Shown piece by piece: positions 1-8,576 of a DNA stretch of 33,456 nt. The DNA comes from a virus. The notes beneath the pieces were generated by a model that saw only the letters and a list, made by a program, of their open reading frames with translations, did no database searches and was not told the origin of the DNA. Each line of letters starts with the position of its first letter. The first letter of the stretch is position 1. Location of the stretch: positions 1 to 33,456 of IMG/VR virus record IMGVR_UViG_3300046507_000197. One strand, 5' to 3'. The position numbers were made by a program, and so were the translations under genes.

Positions 1-321
1 GGTCCCACTGCCAGTTGCTTGACCGATACCAATGGTCGCCAAGCTCCCCGCCGTACCCGCACCCGCCATTGGCACACTGCCGTACCACTGCAAATCATTT
101 CCGTTTTGGAACCAGGCGCCTTTCCAACCGCCCTGCGTGCTCGAATACCAGGTATTGTCCGATTTAAAGCAGACGGTCTGGCTGGCGTAGAAGCCGCCAC
201 TTGGTACGAAATACGACGCAAGCTCCCAAGAGCCCACTGGAGACGCCGGAGTATCTGCCGACGCGAACGCACTTGCAGCCAAAGCCAGAGACGCAAAAAC
301 AACATTGAACATCTTGCGCAT
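1..321 (-). CDS. Secreted protein of unknown function, N-terminal 107 codons (runs off the window)
   Basis: Reading the minus strand from ATG at 321, preceded by GAGAGGTGACT, gives an open frame to the window edge. The first ~22 residues (MRKMFNVVFASLALAASAFA, then SADTP) form a classic Sec signal peptide with an Ala-x-Ala cleavage site. The mature part is rich in Gly, Ser, Trp and aromatic residues (WELASYF, QTVCFKSDNTWYSS, GGWKGAWFQNG), as in small beta-barrel or lipocalin-like exported proteins. I do not recognise the family. A LexA box lies about 100 bp upstream, so the gene may be SOS-controlled. It sits past the spanin genes, in the place of a lysogenic-conversion gene, but a host gene flanking the prophage is equally possible. 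Confidence 0.7.
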   Translation of the reverse strand, partial: MRKMFNVVFASLALAASAFASADTPASPVGSWELASYFVPSGGFYASQTVCFKSDNTWYSSTQGGWKGAWFQNGNDLQWYGSVPMAGAGTAGSLATIGIGQATGSGT

Positions 322-423
322 AGTCACCTCTCGAAAAGCAGAAACAGGTGCTCGAAGACACCTATGAGTAGTCCGCCACAGCATTGAAGGGTCTGTAGGC
401 GGTTTAAATAGGATAGCCGAATA

Positions 424-439
424 CTGTACATACATACAG
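424..439 (-). promoter_or_regulatory. LexA (SOS) box in a candidate promoter
   Basis: CTGTACATACATACAG fits the gamma-proteobacterial LexA consensus CTGT-N8-ACAG exactly, with the usual alternating TA-rich core. On the minus strand a TTGATA -35-like hexamer (447-442) precedes it, so the box would fall in the promoter spacer; the -10 element (TATTCG or TATCCT further down) is weak. The nearest downstream minus-strand gene is the secreted protein beginning at 321. No plus-strand gene lies downstream within about 1 kb, so control of the secreted gene is the simplest reading. Confidence 0.75.
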
Positions 440-497
440 CATATCAATCGAAAAAAATTCTGCTGATTTCAGTCACGATGGCTCTACCATCGGACCT

Positions 498-1010
498 TTA
501 CTGACAGACGTCTCTGATGTAAGTCTGCGCCGCCCTCAGGGCTGCTTGATCGGAGATAAGATCTCTGCGGAGATCGAGAACAGCTTGTCCAGTTTCTCGA
601 CTGAGTTCGACGGAGCCTGCATCACCCACGCTGGTGGTGCCGGCGGTACCGGGCACGTTCCCGCTACTGGCACTACAACTTCCCGCGATGCGCAGCCGGC
701 GAGTGCCGTCAGCAACAGCACGGCGCAGAGTTTCGTTTTCAGCATTGGCCTTTTCCTTCTGTTCAGTCGCGTCTTTGTCCAGGGCTGCAAGCTTCTGTTC
801 AGCGTCCTGCTGTTTGGCGAGCGCCTTGCGCCCCTGATCGGCTCCCGCATTGGCGATCAGCGCGATATCGGCCTGGCGGTTCGCTTCATTGGTGGCGATG
901 ATCTTGCCGAAAGCGTTGGCCTGCCAGAACCACGCGACCCCGCCACCGGCCACGAACAGCACCACGGCGATCACCGCGGCTCCGATCAGCTTCAACTGGG
1001 CTTCGGTCAT
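498..1010 (-). CDS. Rz: Rz-like i-spanin
   Basis: The 170-aa protein has an N-terminal transmembrane segment at about residues 8-30 (KLIGAAVIAVVLFVAGGGVAWFW), followed by a long Ala/Lys/Glu/Gln-rich coiled coil (about 40-110) and a C-terminal domain ending in DVCQ. This is the layout of inner-membrane spanins, which pair with an outer-membrane lipoprotein to fuse the two membranes in the last step of lysis. Its start overlaps the endolysin stop by ATGA, so the two are translationally coupled. A second lysis gene, Rz1, is nested inside it in another frame, which strongly supports the assignment. Confidence 0.9.
   Translation of the reverse strand: MTEAQLKLIGAAVIAVVLFVAGGGVAWFWQANAFGKIIATNEANRQADIALIANAGADQGRKALAKQQDAEQKLAALDKDATEQKEKANAENETLRRAVADGTRRLRIAGSCSASSGNVPGTAGTTSVGDAGSVELSRETGQAVLDLRRDLISDQAALRAAQTYIRDVCQ
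536..745 (-). CDS. Rz1: Rz1-like o-spanin lipoprotein, nested in Rz
   Basis: A 69-aa protein read in a different frame entirely inside Rz. ATG at 745 follows AAGGAAAAGGCCA. Residues 1-18 form a lipoprotein signal with lipobox LAGC (Cys18), and the mature part is short and proline-rich (CPVPPAPPAW), the hallmark of Rz1 proteins. It would be lipidated and sorted to the outer membrane, where it bridges the periplasm with Rz. A longer upstream extension of the same frame to 850 lacks a ribosome site and would bury the lipobox, so I chose 745. Confidence 0.9.
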   Translation of the reverse strand: MLKTKLCAVLLLTALAGCASREVVVPVAGTCPVPPAPPAWVMQAPSNSVEKLDKLFSISAEILSPIKQP

Positions 1011-1432
1011 GGCACGTCCCTGAAGAAGATGTGATGCCCGAGCTTCAGCGTCTGCTTAGCCTTGGCAGCCCAGGCCGGTGGCTTCGGCATGGTGGTCGCG
1101 TAATAGTGAGTCGCGCCGCCGGTGGGGTCGGGCTTTAGCCTGCCTATGACTTGCTCAGCCGCGAGACGGCACATCGTGAACTCCGCCGCAGGGATCGGCT
1201 TCGCGCCACTCAGGAACGGATAGTTCAGGTCGTTCTTGTTCCAGCAGCTGAACTGGTAAGGCTTCTGGCAGACTCCGGTGTAGCCTTCTCCCCACCACGA
1301 TTTGTCCTTGCCGTCGTCGACCCGATTGCGGATCGACCAGGCCACGGCAATCATCCCCGCCAGCCCCTCCCCGCGGGCTTCGCCCCATAGGGTCCGCGCC
1401 AGCACATCACGATCTTTTTCAGTCACGTCCAT
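1007..1432 (-). CDS. SleB-like cell wall hydrolase (endolysin)
   Basis: The 141-aa protein matches the Hydrolase_2/SleB family of peptidoglycan lytic enzymes. It carries RTLWGEARGEG near the N-terminus, with Glu18 the expected catalytic acid, then the conserved AWSIRNRV and a central CQKPYQFSCWN block, and ends with GHHIFFRDVP. There is no signal peptide, so export depends on a holin. ATG at 1432 follows TGGAGAAAAGTG; upstream extension to 1480 has no support and overlaps a terminator. It is followed directly by Rz/Rz1, but the holin-like genes lie about 27 kb away near 28-29 kb. Confidence 0.9.
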   Translation of the reverse strand: MDVTEKDRDVLARTLWGEARGEGLAGMIAVAWSIRNRVDDGKDKSWWGEGYTGVCQKPYQFSCWNKNDLNYPFLSGAKPIPAAEFTMCRLAAEQVIGRLKPDPTGGATHYYATTMPKPPAWAAKAKQTLKLGHHIFFRDVP

Positions 1433-1448
1433 CACTTTTCTCCAGACG

Positions 1449-1472
1449 AAAAAAAGCCCGCATGCAGCGGAC
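1449..1472 (-). terminator. Intrinsic terminator upstream of the endolysin gene
   Basis: On the minus strand GTCCGC-tgcat-GCGGGC forms a 6-bp stem (one G-U pair) followed by seven T. It lies just upstream of the endolysin, so late transcripts must read through it, or endolysin expression depends on antitermination. Confidence 0.75.
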
Positions 1473-1520
1473 TCGTTCAATTAGCTATGATTGGCCTTCG
1501 CCAAATAAGGAGAAAAACCA

Positions 1521-1841
1521 ATGAGGATATGGATTATCTCGTGCCTCGTTGCAGCACTGTCAGGCTGCGGCACGATCAAGACGCTCAACGACGAGAAAGG
1601 CGCGGCTGACGACCTCGCGAAGTGGCAATCCAACTGCCACACAATCCCCCGAACTTACAGCGGAATGAGTTATCAATTTTGCAACCTGAACAGCCCACCC
1701 CGGTCCGGTCCTCACTGGGCGGTAACGCCAATTGCGCTCGATATGGTTGCTTCCGCAATCGCGGACACGATCCTGATTCCTTACACCGGTTATCAGCAAT
1801 ACCAGCGTGGCGATATCCAAGTGCGGCGTAAGCAGTATTGA
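1521..1841 (+). CDS. YceK/YidQ-like outer-membrane lipoprotein (plus-strand moron)
   Basis: The 106-aa protein starts with a lipoprotein signal and lipobox LSGC (Cys16), then GTIKTLND, a YSGMSYQFC segment and a C-terminal ASAIADTILIPYTGYQQY. This matches the YceK/YidQ (DUF1375) pattern of small lipoproteins, whose function is poorly known. ATG at 1521 follows AAGGAGAAAAACCA, a strong site. A TATGAT -10-like hexamer at 1486-1491 could drive it, but no good -35 precedes it. It is transcribed against the phage late operon between the endolysin and a small phage gene, so it is probably lysogenic-conversion cargo. Confidence 0.8.
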   Translation: MRIWIISCLVAALSGCGTIKTLNDEKGAADDLAKWQSNCHTIPRTYSGMSYQFCNLNSPPRSGPHWAVTPIALDMVASAIADTILIPYTGYQQYQRGDIQVRRKQY

Positions 1842-1903
1842 TTAGAGTCCGTTCAACTATGACGGCCCAAAGCGCACTCGGCGGGCATTGGGTCAGCGGG
1901 GCG

Positions 1904-2116
1904 TTACTCGGTAGGCTGATCCTGCTCGGGAACGTCCTCGGCGGTAATGGTCACCTGCGCGCGGTAGGTCTTCACCAGCTGCGCAGTGCGGATCAGGGAC
2001 TGAGGGAACGCCCCGAGGATTTCGCGCGCTTTGGCATCAGCCTCGGCTTCGGATACGTACTCGACCTGATTGTTAGGGTCGAACGAGTTGCTGCCATTGA
2101 TCACGATAAAAGGCAT
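1904..2116 (-). CDS. Small phage protein, 70 aa, unknown
   Basis: The frame starts at ATG 2116 after GGAGATTCAT and encodes MPFIVINGSN with an acidic C-terminus (TAEDVPEQDQPTE). The middle part (YVSEAEADAKAREIL) is a likely helix. I do not recognise a named family. Its place between the last tail genes and the endolysin is typical of small phage proteins of unknown role. An in-frame extension to 2131 is possible, but the Shine-Dalgarno sequence supports the shorter start. Confidence 0.7.
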   Translation of the reverse strand: MPFIVINGSNSFDPNNQVEYVSEAEADAKAREILGAFPQSLIRTAQLVKTYRAQVTITAEDVPEQDQPTE

Positions 2117-2168
2117 ATGAATCTCCATCATTTGGTTTGGTTTGAGTGGTGAAGCAGAAAGCCGCGCC

Positions 2169-3038
2169 TCACCCGTACGGGAAAGGCAGGACGGTTGTTG
2201 CGATTACCAAAGCCAGCGGGTATCTGTCTGTGATCAGTGGGCCCATAGATCCGGGGACGCTCATCAACCCGCCGTTGTTCATGTTTGTTCCGCCGCCGGC
2301 TGGACCGAACATAAAGCTCATGCCGCCCACCCTCCCGTATGCCCCCTCGGACATGCTCACGATTTGAGGGTTGACGCCGGTAAGGTCTGGAGACCAGTAC
2401 CCTGTGGCGCCTCTTGAGTAGTTCAGGAATGCCGCGTACTCGACGCCGGCCGGCAATGCGACGTCGACTACGTAATGCGCTATGGCTACTGGACTTTGCG
2501 TTGTCTGGAAGGTTATCGCCTGCCAAGCGCCGCCAACATATGGGCCCTTGTATCTCCCATATTGGTCAAGCTCTGCCGGGGCTGGAGTCTGGATCGTGTA
2601 AAGGATATTAAGCGGCACCTGGAGCGAATTGAACGAGATCGAACCGTCAGCTCTTCGGGTCTTCAGCCAGGGCGGATTACCCGCCACGTTGTCGTTCATC
2701 AGGTCGAAAACGTAGGCCTTCGTGCTTGTGCTGCCACCGCTGTAAAAGAACTTAACGGTGTTTCCCGATCTCGCGGTTCCTTGCAGGCATCCCTTTCCAA
2801 CGATGAAGCAGATTGGGTTGACTGCGTTCCCCACCGTGACCGAGAACATCTGATCGCCGCCGGTCGTGGACTGGGTATAGCTCGCCCCGTCATTGGGGTC
2901 CAAGTTGATCGACCTTAGGTAGTATCGGCCCCACGTTTCATCAGCTTGCAGATACCCACTTTTTACGAGCCCGTGCGTGATGTATTGGGTGTCGAATAAA
3001 AGGGTTCCGTCTTCCTTTCTTACGAGCAGTCCAGCCAT
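2169..3038 (-). CDS. Probable distal tail / virion protein downstream of J
   Basis: A 289-aa protein rich in Gly, Ser, Thr and aromatics, with no signal peptide or membrane segment. The N-terminus (MAGLLVRKEDGTLLF) resembles that of the preceding gene product (MTGLIIRNPAGQEIL), suggesting a shared anchor. The C-terminal 60 residues are Gly/Met-rich (GRVGGMSFMFGPAGGGTNMNNG), as in the surface-exposed ends of some tail proteins. The start overlaps the previous stop (TGATG). By position it is likely part of the tail tip or a receptor-binding accessory, but no specific family is recognised. Confidence 0.65.
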   Translation of the reverse strand: MAGLLVRKEDGTLLFDTQYITHGLVKSGYLQADETWGRYYLRSINLDPNDGASYTQSTTGGDQMFSVTVGNAVNPICFIVGKGCLQGTARSGNTVKFFYSGGSTSTKAYVFDLMNDNVAGNPPWLKTRRADGSISFNSLQVPLNILYTIQTPAPAELDQYGRYKGPYVGGAWQAITFQTTQSPVAIAHYVVDVALPAGVEYAAFLNYSRGATGYWSPDLTGVNPQIVSMSEGAYGRVGGMSFMFGPAGGGTNMNNGGLMSVPGSMGPLITDRYPLALVIATTVLPFPYG

Positions 3039-3340
3039 CAGTAGTATCCGTAGAAGATTCGGCAGTTCGCCGAGAAGTATCCCCAGCCATTGGTGTTGTA
3101 GGAGTAGGCCCAGCTCAAGGCAGTGCCGCTGAGCCCTGCCGCCGGCTTCTTTCCTTTCTCGCGCTGGAGATCAACCAGGGGGACGACGACGTAGTAGACC
3201 TGCTTACCCGCCGGGGGCGTCGGCAGCGTTGCACTGCCGTTGGCCCCGTTGGTATCGACCCACCCCATGTTCTGGCTGAGCCGCATCGTCATGTTGAGGA
3301 TTTCTTGCCCCGCCGGGTTTCGAATGATCAGACCGGTCAT
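3038..3340 (-). CDS. Small tail-tip-associated protein, 100 aa
   Basis: Starts at ATG 3340 with AGGTG overlapping the end of gene J. The N-terminus has the GLIIRNPAGQEIL pattern also seen in the next gene; the middle (KQVYYVVVPLVDLQ) is predicted beta-rich, and the C-terminus is aromatic (WGYFSANCRIFYGYY). Short proteins with a 'GLxxxxxxG' N-terminus often follow J in siphophages of gamma-proteobacteria, where they are thought to be tail-tip components. Function here is inferred from place and composition only. Confidence 0.65.
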   Translation of the reverse strand: MTGLIIRNPAGQEILNMTMRLSQNMGWVDTNGANGSATLPTPPAGKQVYYVVVPLVDLQREKGKKPAAGLSGTALSWAYSYNTNGWGYFSANCRIFYGYY

Positions 3341-3344
3341 TTTT

Positions 3345-6300
3345 TCACACCTTCAGTTCAAGAATGGTCACGCCTCCGGATGTCGCGAACAGGCCGTCCT
3401 CCCGCAAGATAATCGACTTGCCATTGGTGGCCTTGTTGTTGATGGCAATTGCGCCGGTGTTGTAGTCAATGATCATCACGGGCACGCCGTAATTCGTCAG
3501 AGTTGACGAACTGATCGACTGGCCGATGATGCCGTTAGCGATGGTTGCCCTTTTGATAACCGCATCAGCCATGAACACCTGGCCGCCCTCGATGATGAAG
3601 GGCGATGACACGTTGCCCGCCACATCTCGAATCACCGCAAACCGGTCAGCAGCAACGATGAACTGCGATTGCAGCACTCCGGAGCTGTTGTCCAGCCCTA
3701 TGCCGAAACCTGCGACGTAATTTAGGCCGTTCTGTGCCACTTGGAGGCGAACACTGTATGCGGCCGAGATCTTTCCGGCAGAGTCGGCAATCGTCGTGGC
3801 TTGCTGCTGGAGTTGAGCCGTGTTGCTGCCTACCGTCGTTTGGAGACCGGTGATTTGTTGCGACTGAGTGCTGATCGTCGTCCCTTGTTGGGTGACAGTA
3901 GTGGTCAACGAGGACAACGCCTGCGCAGATCCAGCAGCAGACCGGCGACCAACCGCAAAGTAGCCGATGTCGATCACCGAATTGGCATCGGCAGAGTTGT
4001 TCATGTCCAGGCGAATGGCGTAAATGCCAGTCTTACCGTTCCACCCGGCGTGCCCTGACAAGTCCATCTCAATGTCTTGCCAATCCTCGGTGTTGAGGTT
4101 GATCGGCCAATTGAAGCGCCGAGCCTCAGCCAAGCCACCATCCTCGTTTGCCCAGTACATCGCAGCCGATGCGCGGGTGGTGTTCTTGCGACGAAGCCGA
4201 ATTCGCAGGAACGGGTTCTCCGATCCATTGATGTTACCGAATGAACTGGTCGCCTGAATCTGTGTGTACTTCGAAACCGTCGCGAACAACGGACCGGCGG
4301 TAATCGTGGCGCCAGAAACGTTAGCCACCCAGTTCCGAGTCGAACCCGTCATTTCCCAGGCGTACCCAGCCACGAAAGGCGCCGCGTTGCCAATGGTGTT
4401 TTTCAGGTTGGTGATGTCGGAGCTCTGGCTTGTCAGCGTCCCTTCTACGCTGGTAACGCGGTTTGTCAGTGCTGTGACGGACGACGCGCTCGCCTTCGTT
4501 GGGAGACCATCAGTAGAGCTGTTCACTGCGTTTTCCAGCGTCGTAGTTCGACTACCGACACTGGTCAATGTCGTGCCCTGCTGGCTCACGACTGACGAGA
4601 GCGAGTCTACGGCGGCCGAGGTTGCAGCCTGATCACTGGCAACGCCCTGCACTGATGGGCTGTAGGCGGTAAGTACTGCACCCTCCTGAAATTGGACGTT
4701 ATCAAATTCAATCCACATATCAGCTGCAGCGCCGGATCTGTTCAGCAGCCGCGCTGCATAGATATTCGCCTTCGTTGCCCCGGCAGGTGCAACTCCTGTT
4801 AGCGACAGCCTTGTGAAAGTTGTACCGACCTGCGTTTCGACAGTCTGAATGGTTGAGATGACAGAGTTGGCGTCGTTCATCCACTGGACGTACGTGGCAA
4901 AACGAGCGCCACTGCTGGACAGGCGGGCATAGACGCTGAGTGTATAACTCTGCCCGGCGGTAACCTTCGGCTTGTCCGGGGTCGCCAAATTCAGGTCGAT
5001 GTAGCCGCCGTTCGCCAGCGCGGCTCTCGTCAGTCGAACCGCCTTCGTACTTGAGGAAAGCGGAGAATCGACCATCGATAGCGTCGGAGCCATACCCGAG
5101 CTGCTCCCCAGCTGCCATGAAATCGGGATGCCGCTTGCCGCAAGAGTTTCAAAAGAGCTGTTTGGCAGCAGGTTGTCGCCGCCCATTTGGCCGATACTGT
5201 TGTTCAGCGTCGTCAGTTGACCGCTTACGCTCGTGAGGCCGGTTTCAGTTTGTGTCACGCGAGCAGTGAGGGCGGTAGTTGCCAGGGCCTGCGTAGCGAC
5301 GTCAGAAGCCGAAACTTTGCCGCTATCCCTCCATCCAGTGACCACCGGAGAGAGTTCTACCTGCGCGCGGTCTATTTCAAAGAATCCAGCGGTTTGCGAT
5401 CCGCTTAGCACTCGGTATAGAGCGTTGGCCGATACCGTGTCGGCGGGCGCCGTCGCTGCAAGGCTCAAGCGCTGCCAAGAACCATTTGAAATCAGCGTGA
5501 CAGGGGCCGGCGTACTTATCGCTGACCCTGCGGCATTTACGAACTGAATGTAAATAACCAGCAACAAACCAGACGTTGCGCGCATATACGCGGACGCGGT
5601 GACCGTCTGCCCAGGTGATATCGCAGGCCGTTTAGTGGCAAGAGTCCCCAGTTGAATGTAGGCGGTTGGTGAAAGAGCGCTCACGTCGAAGTGTTGAGCC
5701 TTTCCAGCCGGGTCTAACGTCGATGTAACCAGCGATCGCGTGGCAATCCCTACTGCGCCGCCCGCTGAACCAGCGGCCCAGCCCTCGGCAATGCCGGCGT
5801 CATTCGGGTCCGCTCTTTCAAATGAAGGGTTATAAAGCAGGTTTTCGCCGCCCACGCTCGACAGATTCGCCGTGATGTTGGTGATCGCATTCCCTGCCGC
5901 CGTCAGGTCCGTTCCCTGCTGGGTGACAGTGTTGCTCAGTGCCTGGACAGTTGAAGCCTCAGCCTTGGTCGCCACCTGCGCCAGAGCGCTCGCAGCCGCC
6001 GCCGCAGCATCCGTCGCGGCCTTGTCTGTAACCGCCGCCCACGCGCTCCCCGTCCAGCGTTTTGGGGTGTTCGCGTTGCCGGTGATGTCGATCCAGAGGT
6101 TCTGGGCCAACTGATCGGCAGCCGCCGGCGCCGCCGACTGAACGATGACCTTGCCCTTCCCGCCTGCGAGCGTGTTCGCCGCGTTCGCTGCGTTCTGCGC
6201 TGCCGTAACGTTCTGGTTGGTGGTCGTCAGGCTGTTGTTCAGGCCGGTGATCGCCGTGCCCTGGCTGCTGAGGGTGTTCTCGGCAGTGGTGACACGGGTC

Positions 6301-8558
6301 GTCAGGCTCTGAACTGCGGTCGAAGACGCTTTGCCGTCCAGCGAGGTTTGCAGGCCGGTGATCTGGTTCGCCTGCGCGGTGTTCACGCCCTCGATGCTAG
6401 TGATCTTGGTTTCAGCGGTGGTAACGCGCGCGGCCAAGCCGTTTGCAGTCTGCACCGCTTGGCCGACGTTAAGCCAATAGGTGCTGTTCGGCGGTGGTGT
6501 GTTTTTCGGTACGCTCTGGGTCGCCTGATACAAAAACCCGTCTTCGCCAAGGGTGGATTGCCCGGTGGTGTAAGTTTCGTCTGGCTTGTACGGCATCGAG
6601 TCAGCCAGATCCGCGATCTGATCAATCTGCGCCTGCAGCTCGCTCTGCACTTCGGTCACGGTGTTGTTGACGTCGGTGATCTGGTCGCCGAGATCGGTTT
6701 TCACCTGGTCGAGGCGTTCGTTCACCGAACCCGGGCCGTCGCCGCCGATCTTGCCAATCTCCTCAGTCAACTCCTGACCAAGCTGAGTTTTGGTGATTTC
6801 CCCGGTCAGGTAATCAAGGATGTCGTCGGCATCGGCGCTGGCTTGGCCGTTGACGATTGTTGGCGCTTGCGGGAACCACGGACCGACATTGCCGGTGCGG
6901 TCGACGAGGCGCGCCCAGAAGAAGAACGACTGACCCGCGCGCAGACCCTGCATGGTGTAGTCGGATTGCGGGTAGGCCAGATCGGCAAGCTTGGTGGCCG
7001 TGGCCAGATCAGGCGCCTTGCTGTACCACAGCTCAGTCCTTTGAGTGTCTTCCGCACCAGGTGGGAAGGTCCACTTCAAGCTGATACCCATGATGAGGCT
7101 TTCGGTAGTCAACGAAGTAACGGCCGGCGGCAAACCTTCCTTACCGTTCAACTGGGTCAGGATCGACGAGCGCCAGATCGATGAGATGTCGTAGGCGCTC
7201 ACCGCGCGCACGCGAGCCAGGTACCCGCCCGAGTAGATGCCGGTGATATCGACGCTCGTGTTACCGGTGCGCTGTACCTTGATCCAGTTACCGTTGTCCT
7301 TCCGCCATTCGACGTCGTACCCGACAGCGCCATTTACAGCAGGCCAAGTGATGGTCATGGTGGTGACAGCGATACCCTGATCGATTGCCGAGTTAGAGGT
7401 CAGCGTAACGCTGGCAGGCGCCGGAACGACGGTGATTGGGATAACGCTGATCGGCCGGTCTTCGAGTTTTGCGCCGGTGTCGATGTATGCAAATTTGCTG
7501 GGCTCGAACTGGAGCGCGGCGATCTCATAGTCGCCTTCGGCGGTGCGCTTCCTGCTGAGTACGCGATACAGCGGAATAGCCAGATCATCGGCATCAATTG
7601 CCCACTGTAGTTGCGGCGCTGGGGTCTCGCTGTAGGCGGTAGTCACCGTTACGGCTCGTCCTGCTACAGACTGGACAGTGCGGCCTTCGGCCTTGCCGCT
7701 TGAGAGGTTGATTATCAAGCGGTCGCCGGCCTTGGCCTGGGTGTCTCGGTCCAGCGTCACGACGCGTCCGGCGGCAGCGGAGATTCGGCCGCCGATTTCT
7801 CGGCCAGCCAACAACGAATCTGCGACCGGGATGATGTAGCCGGGCAGTGGAATCGCACCTTCCATGCCTGTTTTGAAAGTGACGGTGCGGTCCTGATTGT
7901 TGCTCAGTACCGCCCATTTACCGCGGCGCTGGGCTTCGGACGCACGGGTGCAGCCGATTGCGCTGATCTCTACCGGCTTGTCACCGAAACGACGCTGCAG
8001 GTCTGGGTCCGCAAATGCGGTGACGTCGGTGTCGTAGTTGTTGGCTGGGTTGTCGTAGCTGACGATGGCTCGAGTGTATCGTGTCTTCGTCGACGCGCTG
8101 CCGTACGAAAATTTTCCGTCGATGACATTCGCGCGGGTGAAGACGTAGTCGAAATCCTGCGCGCGAGGCATATCGGCCTGCATCACAATCTGGCCTTCCG
8201 CCCAGTACGTCATACCCCGATAAATGGCAGCGATATCCCGCAGCAGTGTCCACGCTTCGGCCTTGCCTTGGAGATTCATGTCGCAGAGGAATCGCGGCTC
8301 TTGTCCACCGACGCCATCAGGCACCAACTGGTCGCAATACTGTGCGATCCGGTAAAGCTCCCACTTGTCGACCATAAACGGCTTGATGCGCTTGCCAAGG
8401 CCGAAACGATCTACCGTACAGATCCCGAATGTCGCCCACGCGGGATTGTTGGTCCACGCCGACTTGAAGGTGCCATCCCACACGCCTGAATAGCTGCGCG
8501 CGACAGGGTCATAGTTGCTCGGAACCTGCCATTTGCGCCCGTTGCAGTCCACCGTCAC
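3345..8558 (-). CDS. J: Tail tip / host specificity protein gpJ, C-terminal part (after in-frame amber)
   Basis: This open frame of up to 1737 aa is the continuation of gpJ. It begins in the gpJ body (VDCNGRKWQVPSNYDP), continues through fibronectin III-like segments (around PAPASVTLTSNSA and WPAVNGAVGYDVEWRK) and a coiled-coil region of TxxxTSxxG repeats. Two jelly-roll, carbohydrate-binding-like modules start at GGENLLYNPSFE and GGDNLLPNSSFE, and a third related segment follows. A DUF1983-type end (SAAYSVRLQVAQNG ... GGQVFMADAVIKRATIANG) closes it. The GTG at 8558 has no ribosome site, so it is not an independent gene: it is separated from the N-terminal part only by a TAG codon. GpJ normally forms the trimeric tail tip that contacts the receptor. 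Confidence 0.9.
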   Translation of the reverse strand: MTVDCNGRKWQVPSNYDPVARSYSGVWDGTFKSAWTNNPAWATFGICTVDRFGLGKRIKPFMVDKWELYRIAQYCDQLVPDGVGGQEPRFLCDMNLQGKAEAWTLLRDIAAIYRGMTYWAEGQIVMQADMPRAQDFDYVFTRANVIDGKFSYGSASTKTRYTRAIVSYDNPANNYDTDVTAFADPDLQRRFGDKPVEISAIGCTRASEAQRRGKWAVLSNNQDRTVTFKTGMEGAIPLPGYIIPVADSLLAGREIGGRISAAAGRVVTLDRDTQAKAGDRLIINLSSGKAEGRTVQSVAGRAVTVTTAYSETPAPQLQWAIDADDLAIPLYRVLSRKRTAEGDYEIAALQFEPSKFAYIDTGAKLEDRPISVIPITVVPAPASVTLTSNSAIDQGIAVTTMTITWPAVNGAVGYDVEWRKDNGNWIKVQRTGNTSVDITGIYSGGYLARVRAVSAYDISSIWRSSILTQLNGKEGLPPAVTSLTTESLIMGISLKWTFPPGAEDTQRTELWYSKAPDLATATKLADLAYPQSDYTMQGLRAGQSFFFWARLVDRTGNVGPWFPQAPTIVNGQASADADDILDYLTGEITKTQLGQELTEEIGKIGGDGPGSVNERLDQVKTDLGDQITDVNNTVTEVQSELQAQIDQIADLADSMPYKPDETYTTGQSTLGEDGFLYQATQSVPKNTPPPNSTYWLNVGQAVQTANGLAARVTTAETKITSIEGVNTAQANQITGLQTSLDGKASSTAVQSLTTRVTTAENTLSSQGTAITGLNNSLTTTNQNVTAAQNAANAANTLAGGKGKVIVQSAAPAAADQLAQNLWIDITGNANTPKRWTGSAWAAVTDKAATDAAAAAASALAQVATKAEASTVQALSNTVTQQGTDLTAAGNAITNITANLSSVGGENLLYNPSFERADPNDAGIAEGWAAGSAGGAVGIATRSLVTSTLDPAGKAQHFDVSALSPTAYIQLGTLATKRPAISPGQTVTASAYMRATSGLLLVIYIQFVNAAGSAISTPAPVTLISNGSWQRLSLAATAPADTVSANALYRVLSGSQTAGFFEIDRAQVELSPVVTGWRDSGKVSASDVATQALATTALTARVTQTETGLTSVSGQLTTLNNSIGQMGGDNLLPNSSFETLAASGIPISWQLGSSSGMAPTLSMVDSPLSSSTKAVRLTRAALANGGYIDLNLATPDKPKVTAGQSYTLSVYARLSSSGARFATYVQWMNDANSVISTIQTVETQVGTTFTRLSLTGVAPAGATKANIYAARLLNRSGAAADMWIEFDNVQFQEGAVLTAYSPSVQGVASDQAATSAAVDSLSSVVSQQGTTLTSVGSRTTTLENAVNSSTDGLPTKASASSVTALTNRVTSVEGTLTSQSSDITNLKNTIGNAAPFVAGYAWEMTGSTRNWVANVSGATITAGPLFATVSKYTQIQATSSFGNINGSENPFLRIRLRRKNTTRASAAMYWANEDGGLAEARRFNWPINLNTEDWQDIEMDLSGHAGWNGKTGIYAIRLDMNNSADANSVIDIGYFAVGRRSAAGSAQALSSLTTTVTQQGTTISTQSQQITGLQTTVGSNTAQLQQQATTIADSAGKISAAYSVRLQVAQNGLNYVAGFGIGLDNSSGVLQSQFIVAADRFAVIRDVAGNVSSPFIIEGGQVFMADAVIKRATIANGIIGQSISSSTLTNYGVPVMIIDYNTGAIAINNKATNGKSIILREDGLFATSGGVTILELKV

Positions 8559-8576
8559 GGCCGGAATGTTAGTGAA

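Noticed and set aside
6348-7184. Plus-strand open frame of 278 codons opposite gpJ
   Set aside because: Low-complexity shadow of gpJ codon bias.
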